From Cololabis saira (Eukaryota > Chordata > Actinopteri > Beloniformes > Belonidae): 64,000 nt of DNA. Location: the NCBI RefSeq assembly GCF_033807715.1, contig NC_084601.1, forward strand, positions 21,470,129-21,534,128, written 5' to 3'. Position 1 is the stretch's first letter, and each line of letters starts with the position of its first letter. The notes below the pieces were generated by a model. That model saw only the letters and a program-made list of their open reading frames with translations, ran no database searches and was not told the origin of the DNA. A program made the translations under genes and the position numbers. This document shows positions 57,851 through 64,000 of the stretch, one piece after another.

Positions 57851-59545
57851 TAAATATCATGGCTAAGAGGCTTGGCCATATGATTTTATACAACATACTG
57901 ATGTGCTGAGAGGACGTTCCACTTCATTTGAGACCATTCTAGTTGCCACACTTTTGCATAGTTCTTCTGGGATCTATTCCCTTTTTGCCTGCCACACTTT
58001 TAGAAGTACTTCATTGAAAGGATCTGGCTTTGGAGCCTTATATGTAATTTTCCAGGATGGACCAGTGTGTTGGTTCCTGCTTTTGGAAGTGAAAACATCT
58101 ATCTGCCCCTTTATCCCACTAAGTAATTTTAACAGTTCAGTGTCTCTGTACTGCAGAACTTGAAAAAGGTCTTTAAACTCACCATCAGTCCAACTTTCAT
58201 ATCAAAAGTTAGGCAAAAAGATCCATAATAAAAGTTATCTATCTCAATTTTACTGCCAGCCCTTCACTGGAGCTTTCACTTGAACTCACATTTTTACTTG
58301 CCTACGTGAAGTGGTTGTATAGTGCAACATACATTGTTCAAACAGCATTTACTGTTCTGAAAGATCAAGCCACCCACTTGACTTGTCAAATCCCTCTCAT
58401 GCCTACACCTACTTCAGAGACTACAGCATCAAGCTCTTTGATGCTGCTGTCTTGAACAGCCAGTAAAACTTGCCATTAAATGTTTTGAAGTGGTTGATGT
58501 CTCTGCAGACCTTCATTGCTGATGCTGATGAAGATAACTATGGTTTACAGTGCCACCCAAAGAGACCTGGAAACCTACGTTCCGGTTTTGAGGGCGCTCA
58601 GTTTTTTGCATTACAAAGGCTCCATCTGAGCAAAAGCCCACAAGAAGTTCGTCAAAAAAGTATCATCAAGGCCATGTGATTTCTGCGCTGCTCATTTCTT
58701 TGGTCACATCTAAAAGTATGATTAACATAGTTTAAAGCAGCATAAAATAAATGTTATAGTCCCTCTATAGATGCTGAGATGAAGTAGCATTTACAACGTT
58801 GTTGAGGATTACTCCTTTTTGGTCTCTTGGTCACTTTCATATTTCTTTTCTGTCATTACTCTCTGGAGTTTCTTAATGACCTCTGCTATGATGTCCACCG
58901 TAGCTCTGTGAGATAAATTAATGATTCTTGATGTGTAACACAGTGCCGATAGAAATATGCATTTGTCATAAGAGACAGCCGAGACAGGAGTTACTGTGGC
59001 TGGCTGGTTTAATAATTGTAAAAAAAAAAAAAAAAAAAAGGTTGCTACTTCGTGGATTTCACCTATCACGGGTTCTTTTTGGAACGTAACCCCCACCAAA
59101 AACGAGGGATGACTGTATTTATTTTTATTCCACCAGCTGGTTTATTAAACTACTACCAAATATGTTATTACTTTTCTAACTCTGGCTCTGCATACTGCCC
59201 CCAACCGGTTACCTCCGGTATGATGCGTACTACGTGAGCAACGTTGCAGTTGGTTGTGAACGCGAACGGACGCGAACGCAGGCTCAAACAGCAAGTATAT
59301 CCGCCCCTTTACTGACAGTGGACATCCCTGTTTAATGCATTAGTGTCAACAACTGTTTATACATAGAATTGCATCCACATATATTCTGATCTTAGACAAA
59401 GGAAAGACTAGTGACAGCACAGGGGTGCTTCATGCAGTCAAACAGATTTCAGCTGGGGCCAGAGCCCCTTTGGCCTTAGAACCTCCTATGTTGGCCTTTC
59501 CGCTATGCAAAGTGCCAAGCCTAGACTGTTAAAACCATAGAGGAA
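57851..59545. other. Unassigned stretch with poly(A) run
   Basis: No gene recognised; frames of 69-96 codons (58470-58679 plus, 58809-59099 minus) have no known domain. An 18-bp A run lies at 59022-59039. Confidence 0.45.
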
Positions 59546-59552
59546 CCATTAA

Positions 59553-60636
59553 AGGGGACCTATTATGAAAAACACGTTTTTTCTTGTTTTAACATATATA
59601 AAGTGGTCTCCCCTCACCCTGCCAGCACAGGGTAGACAAAATACCATGAATTTCTGCAAGCTCTCTGACCCCCGCCGGACAGAGTCCCCCAGTGTCACGT
59701 GGTTTTTTTTGAGCCGATTAGAATCTGCTCCCGTCGTGACGTCACGACGGGAGCAGATTTCCATAGGTTCAGCCTCCGCTGCTGAAACCACGCCCACAAC
59801 CAGCTCTCTCCGCTGCTGGAGCGGTCCATCCTTCAGCCAGTCGGACGCGGCGCCGCGGGGGAGCGGATCCGGGTTAAATCATCCAGGTTCCCGGGTGGTT
59901 TGGGAGCTGGGTCCTCGGGGGTCTGTCCCAGGCTGGACCAGCTTCACCCTACGAGATTTTCAGGCAAATCTGTCGGTTTGAACACCGGTAACGGGCGATG
60001 CGCCGCGGATGCGCTCCGGAGCGGATCTGTGCGCCCGCCGTGGGGTTGCGGCGCCCGTCGCGCAGCATCCGCCGGGTAGATCCGGCTGAAATTCCGCTGG
60101 TCGGTCCCCGGGAGTCCCTGCTACCAGTCCAGGCCGGTTCCTGCGGTCCCGGCCGGTCGGAACCGGTCAGATTCCCCCGTTAAAGCCGCTGTGATGCGCG
60201 CTGCCCCAGCAGCTGCTCCCGGGCGCCCGGCGTGGCTCCGGGGCCAGCGTTCAGCATCCGCCGGGTAGATCCGGCTTAAATAGTGCATAAATGTTATTTA
60301 TATACAACTCATATTTAATTTTTTTAACAATAAAGTTTCCATTTGTGAAAATTCAGTGTTGTGATAATTTACAGGCTCGGGCTGCTCTGGCGGAGTGAGG
60401 TTTATGCTCCTCCCCTGCTACACGTCATTCAGGGAGCCAATCAGCACAGAGCATCATTATCATACCCCCCCCTTCCCTAAAAATGAGGCGCAGAAAAAGA
60501 GGTTAGAAGCGGTAAAACTAGTGACAGGGCCCACAGGCCGGATTTCTGATTTATGTAGAAAAAACAAGCTTTAGATTGTTTTTAAGACATTCAAGGCCTG
60601 TTTAAAATATACATTAAATGCCATAATAGGTCACCT
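59553..60636 (+). mobile_element. TTAA-target element, family P, copy 2 (1.1 kb)
   Basis: Left AGGGGACCTATTAT and right ATAATAGGTCACCT (one change) with TTAA outside (59549-59552, 60637-60640). Homologous to the ends of copy 1, including ACCACGCCCACAACCA near 59790 and the region with AACAATAAAG at 60324. The middle (59640-60260) is CpG-rich and includes a 38-bp palindrome and a 187-bp-spaced repeat of GCATCCGCCGGGTAGATCCG (60067, 60254). No transposase. Confidence 0.9.
59722..59759. promoter_or_regulatory. 38-bp perfect palindrome centred on TGACGTCA
   Basis: AATCTGCTCCCGTCGTGAC is followed directly by its reverse complement. The centre is a consensus CRE/ATF site. Copy 1 has the same sequence in a degraded form at 23669-23704, so the palindrome belongs to the element. 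It could be a transposase or CREB-type binding site; this is inference. Confidence 0.85.
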
Positions 60637-60640
60637 TTAA

Positions 60641-61994
60641 GTCATGCAGCCTTAAAACCTCTTTTTCCCAAATACCAACCATCTCACTTTATTGGTTTAT
60701 ATAAATTATATTAACATGGTCCAGAAAAAGTCCCACTCCTCAGAGTTGCCATGGATGTGAACTCAAACGATTGAGACCAAAATGCTTTTTTGAATCAGGC
60801 TGCCTCTAGCGGCCAGCTGAGGAGCAGCAACTAATCTTAGTTTCGCCCGAGCAGACCCGGAAGTTAGACGGTTGGCGCTTGGTGTCAAAAGGCTGGCAAG
60901 AGGACCATACATATGTCGCTGCAAATTAAATAATTGTTAAATGATACAATATAACACTTACATGACATAATGTATTTTTAGAGTAGGCATATATTTTTTT
61001 TTCTTTTTTTTTACACAGGTTGACACAATTTATTTTGGTCTCATTGAAATGCTTGTGGAATGTTGTGACCAAACTATCCCAGCCTTTACATCAAATCTGC
61101 TTTTACGGGGTGGAGTAATTCACTCCACTACTTTGCACCCCTCTCTGGATGTGCATCCTTTCAGTTGTCCTCTTTCAGTGTTCAGTCTTTGACCCATTAC
61201 TCCATCTTTCATTTACGTAACTGGATTAATTCTCAAACATTTGATACTGATAATTTATGTTTTCCTCTTTCCCCATTTGTGTCCAGTGGCACCCAGTGGT
61301 TATTCAGGGACATGGGATTCTACTGCTGCCTATCCAGCATAGCCGTCACAGGTAAAGGCTTCACTAATAGACCAGACAGCTGGTGAGGTGGACTGGGAAG
61401 TATTCCCTGATTGACTCTCCTGGGTGTATCCTGGACCAAAAGTGTACCTTGGAGACCCATTATATTGTTTTTATCAGATATTTTACTTTCATCTTGATTT
61501 AACTCAGGCGCCAGTTGGGTGTGGAAGCTTATTTGATCTCCAATCGTGTTGTTTTTTTAGTGTTTGGTTTAGTTTTTATTTAGTCTTAAAGTTTGGTACT
61601 ACACCAACTGTATATAACTTTATAATAATGAAGGTGAACTGTTATACTCAAAGGAAAAACCTAGTTACATCTAAACATCGCCAGTTCCAAAGGAGATTGT
61701 GGTAGATTTGCAGTCTGCAACCTGTGAATATTGAGGAGGTGAATGTGGCCCCTGTCATCAAGTTGCCCCCCCCTAAATATCTTGGGGTGCACCTGATGAC
61801 AGGTTGGATTGGTCTGCTTTTTAAATGGAAAGGGCAGAGCTGATTGGATTTCCTGAGCAGACAGGGAGTCATTATTAACCTCTGCAAAACAGTTGTTATA
61901 GATATTTTACCAGAATCTGGTGGCTAGTATCCGCTTCTATCCTCTGGTGCAACAATAAGAAGAAAGACAAAGCATAACTACACAGACTGGCGAG
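60641..61994. other. Unassigned stretch
   Basis: No feature I can name. The 93-codon frame at 61424-61705 is AT-rich and has no domain. Confidence 0.5.
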
Positions 61995-62054
61995 GAGGAC
62001 AGACTCTATGGGTGTCAAAAGGCAAGGGTCTGTTATGGTGTTCCGCAGGGTTCA

Positions 62055-62957
62055 GTGCTAGGGCCAATCTTGTTCAGTTTATACATGCAGCCGTTGGGAA
62101 GTATAATCCAGAATCACGGCATACACTTTCATTGTTATGCTGATGATACGCAGCTCTATTTGTCTATGAAGCCGGATGAAACAGAACCGTTAGTTAAACT
62201 TCAGGCATGTCTTAGGGACATCAAGGACTGGATGTCCAGAAATTTCCTGCTTCTAAATTCAGATAAAACAGAGGTTATCATTCTTGGTCCAGAGCATCTT
62301 AGGAAGGGATTAGATGGTGTTGCGATGGCTTCCAGTGCAACTGTGAGAAACCTTGGTGTTGTTTTCGATCAGGATTTGTCGTTTAAACCATATGTCAATC
62401 AGGTTTGTAAAATAGCCTTTTTCCATCTCCGTAATATTGCAAAGATTAGGAAAATCCTCTCACAGAGTGATGCAGAAAAACTAGTTCATGCGTTTGTATC
62501 TTCTAGATTAGATTACTGTAATGTGTTGTTAGCAGGATGTCCAAGTAATTTGCTGAATAGGCTCCAGCTGATCCAAAATGCAGCAGCACGAGTACTGACA
62601 GGAATTAGCAGGAGAGACCACATCTCTCCAGTGTTAGCGTCGCTCCATTGGTTACCCGTAAAATTCAGAATCCAATTTAAAATTTTATTACTTGCGTATA
62701 AAGCCCAAAACGGCTTAGCTCCGCATTATTTGCAAGACCTGATAGTGCCTTATGTTCCTGTCAGAGCTCTCCGTTCTCAGAGTGCAGGTTTACTCGTAGT
62801 TCCTAGAGTATCTAAATGTAGATTTGGAGGGCGGGCGTTCTGCTATCAGGCACCACTACTATGGAACCAACTTCCAATCTGGGTTAAGGGGGCTGACACC
62901 ACCTCCACCTTTAAAACTAAACTTAAAACATTTCTGTTTAGTAAAGCCTATAGTTAG
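62055..62957 (+). CDS. LINE reverse transcriptase C-terminal part, 300 codons open
   Basis: The listed Met is internal: homology extends upstream through GVPQGS at 62038-62055. Motif C is [11 protein letters not shown] (residues 27-37, Asp 30 and 31). Then follow [20 protein letters not shown] (thumb region), [42 protein letters not shown], and a C-terminal block ending FLFSKAYS. No stop in 300 codons shows it is relatively young, but the fingers, motif A and endonuclease are missing, so it is non-functional alone. Confidence 0.9.
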   Translation: MLGPILFSLYMQPLGSIIQNHGIHFHCYADDTQLYLSMKPDETEPLVKLQACLRDIKDWMSRNFLLLNSDKTEVIILGPEHLRKGLDGVAMASSATVRNLGVVFDQDLSFKPYVNQVCKIAFFHLRNIAKIRKILSQSDAEKLVHAFVSSRLDYCNVLLAGCPSNLLNRLQLIQNAAARVLTGISRRDHISPVLASLHWLPVKFRIQFKILLLAYKAQNGLAPHYLQDLIVPYVPVRALRSQSAGLLVVPRVSKCRFGGRAFCYQAPLLWNQLPIWVKGADTTSTFKTKLKTFLFSKAYS

Positions 62958-63042
62958 TGTTTAGTAAACCTCTAGCTGGTGTTGGTAAATCTCTAGGTAG
63001 TGTAAACTTTAGTGTGTCAGAGTCGCTCCTGTGGTTTCTTGT

Positions 63043-63445
63043 GCTGGCCCCCCCTTCTCCTCCCTTTTCTCTCTTTTGTCCATGTTGCAGCATCCTTTGC
63101 CGGACACCGGAACCTGCAGGTGGTCGTGGGTGGCTTGTAGCTTGCATTACGGAGCACAAGTCTTTCCCCGACCCTGCACCCCAACCTGGGACTTGCTGAT
63201 TGGGCCGGAGCTTCGGGAGCTGCGTGCTGGCCTGCGGTCCCCACCCCTGGTCATCCCGTTGCTGGCCCCCCCTTCTCCTCCCTTTTCTCTCTTTTGTCCT
63301 GCAGGTGGTCGTGGGTGGCTTGTAGCTTGCATTACGGAGCACAAGTCTTTCCCCGACCCTGCACCCCAACCTGGGACTTGCTGATTGGGCCGGAGCTTCG
63401 GGAGCTGCGTGCTGGCCTGCGGTCCCCACCCCCGGTCATCCCGTT
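63043..63445. repeat. Tandem duplication in LINE 3' untranslated part
   Basis: Unit 1 (218 bp) and unit 2 (185 bp) both begin GCTGGCCCCCCCTTCTCCTC and are nearly identical; unit 2 lacks 33 bp around 63082-63113. Copy A has a single unit. Confidence 0.85.
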
Positions 63446-63725
63446 GCTGCTTCCACCTGCCTGCTGTGCTGTTGCCGTCCCTGACCCACCAGTCTGGCCC
63501 TCGGCAGGAGGGTCCCCCCTGATGAGCCTGGTCCTGCTCAAGGTTTCTTCCCTCCTAAAGGGGAGTTTTTCCTTGCCACTGTTTGGCTTAAGGTTTTTCT
63601 CCCACTAGGGGAGTTTTTACCTGCCATTGTTTATGTAATAACTGCTCGGGGGTCATGTTCTGGGTATGGGTCTCTGTAAAGCGTCTAGAGACAACGCTAT
63701 ATAAATAAAATTGAATTGAATTGAA

Positions 63726-64000
63726 TTGAATTCAAAGAACTGAGCTCACCGGTGACAGTACGTTTACATCCAGCAGTTCAATCAGGTTTCTGATCATATA
63801 AGACATCGTTCAGACTTTTAAACTGCATGTAAACACCTCAACCCGATCTACTTCGGACCTATTTCGGACCTATGTCGGACATTTAGTAATCGGGTTGCAG
63901 CACCTAGATAACCCGTTCGCAATGGGGTTGTTAACGCCATGTATACGGGGGATCGGATATTGCAGTCTGCGCATGCTCGAGAATTTCCTATAGGGGGCAT
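63726..64000. other. Possible MITE start, cut by window end
   Basis: TACGTTTACATCCAGCAGTT and ACTGCATGTAAACACC (63759-63838) resemble MITE ends of the CGTTTACA type seen at 18843; ACTTCGGACC/TTTCGGACC repeats follow. The right end is outside the window. Confidence 0.3.

Larger units (their letters stand above)
61995..63725 (+). mobile_element. 5'-truncated L2-like LINE, copy B
   Basis: Starts within RT just before motif B ([14 protein letters not shown], from 62029), includes a 300-codon frame (62055-62957), a long 3' untranslated part with a tandem duplication (63043-63260 and 63261-63445), and ends with AATAAAATTGAATTGAATTG repeats (TTGAA units). Such tails mark L2-group LINEs. Better preserved than copy A at 53077. 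Confidence 0.9.

Overview
This window is eukaryotic, vertebrate-type DNA, most likely from a ray-finned (teleost) fish. The evidence is the mix of repeats: PIF/Harbinger, hAT, Tc1/mariner-like and TTAA-target DNA transposons, L2/CR1-like LINEs with (TTGAA)n-type tails, tRNA-headed SINEs, gypsy-like LTR remnants, and long (CA)n, (TA)n and (CATA)n arrays. I find no host protein-coding exon, rRNA or tRNA gene that I can defend. Species and chromosome cannot be told from the sequence alone.

Layout. 1-11 kb: mostly anonymous AT-rich DNA holding a deleted LTR retroelement (PBS, gag, protease scraps, 2.7-3.8 kb), an antisense LINE scrap (4.1-4.6 kb), and a Harbinger-like element (5.4-6.7 kb) sitting in an antisense SINE. 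11-16 kb: a 520-bp element with a perfect 35-bp inverted repeat, then a stack in which an unclassified repeat (here 'AGC repeat', after its AGCTGCAAGCAGC start) was hit by a TTAA MITE at its extreme 5' end and by two hATs, each carrying Harbinger sequence. 18-23.3 kb: a deleted Tc1-like element split twice; one insert is a hAT holding an antisense LINE that itself holds a small hAT. 23.5-26.2 kb: a TTAA element with a long LTR and an 88-bp Harbinger MITE inside. 26.7-32 kb: a SINE split by a 4.8-kb Harbinger element, whose HARBI1-like transposase has one stop and a lost catalytic Glu, and whose Myb-like gene is split by another TTAA element.

32-46 kb: three more AGC-repeat copies, a hAT with an 8-bp target duplication, a hAT inside an older BED-finger hAT, and LINE scraps. 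46.1-48.3 kb: an antisense LINE with an open reverse transcriptase frame of over 522 codons. 48.7-49.7 kb: a GC-rich block ending in a long (CA)n. 50-54 kb: a solo LTR, the 3' end of a related element with polypurine tract and LTR, and a deleted L2-like LINE. 55-58 kb: decayed Tc1-like elements. 59.5-60.6 kb: a second copy of the TTAA element, with a 38-bp perfect palindrome centred on TGACGTCA. 62-63.7 kb: a 5'-truncated L2-like LINE with a 300-codon open frame.

The parts do not form a pathway. The content is a layered record of transposition, and order of insertion can be read from target-site duplications and broken repeats. The most useful results are these dated nests, the nearly complete but dead Harbinger, the shared unclassified AGC repeat with hairpins at both ends, and short splice-like units inside several TTAA-type elements. 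All homology calls rest on family motifs known to me, not on searches.
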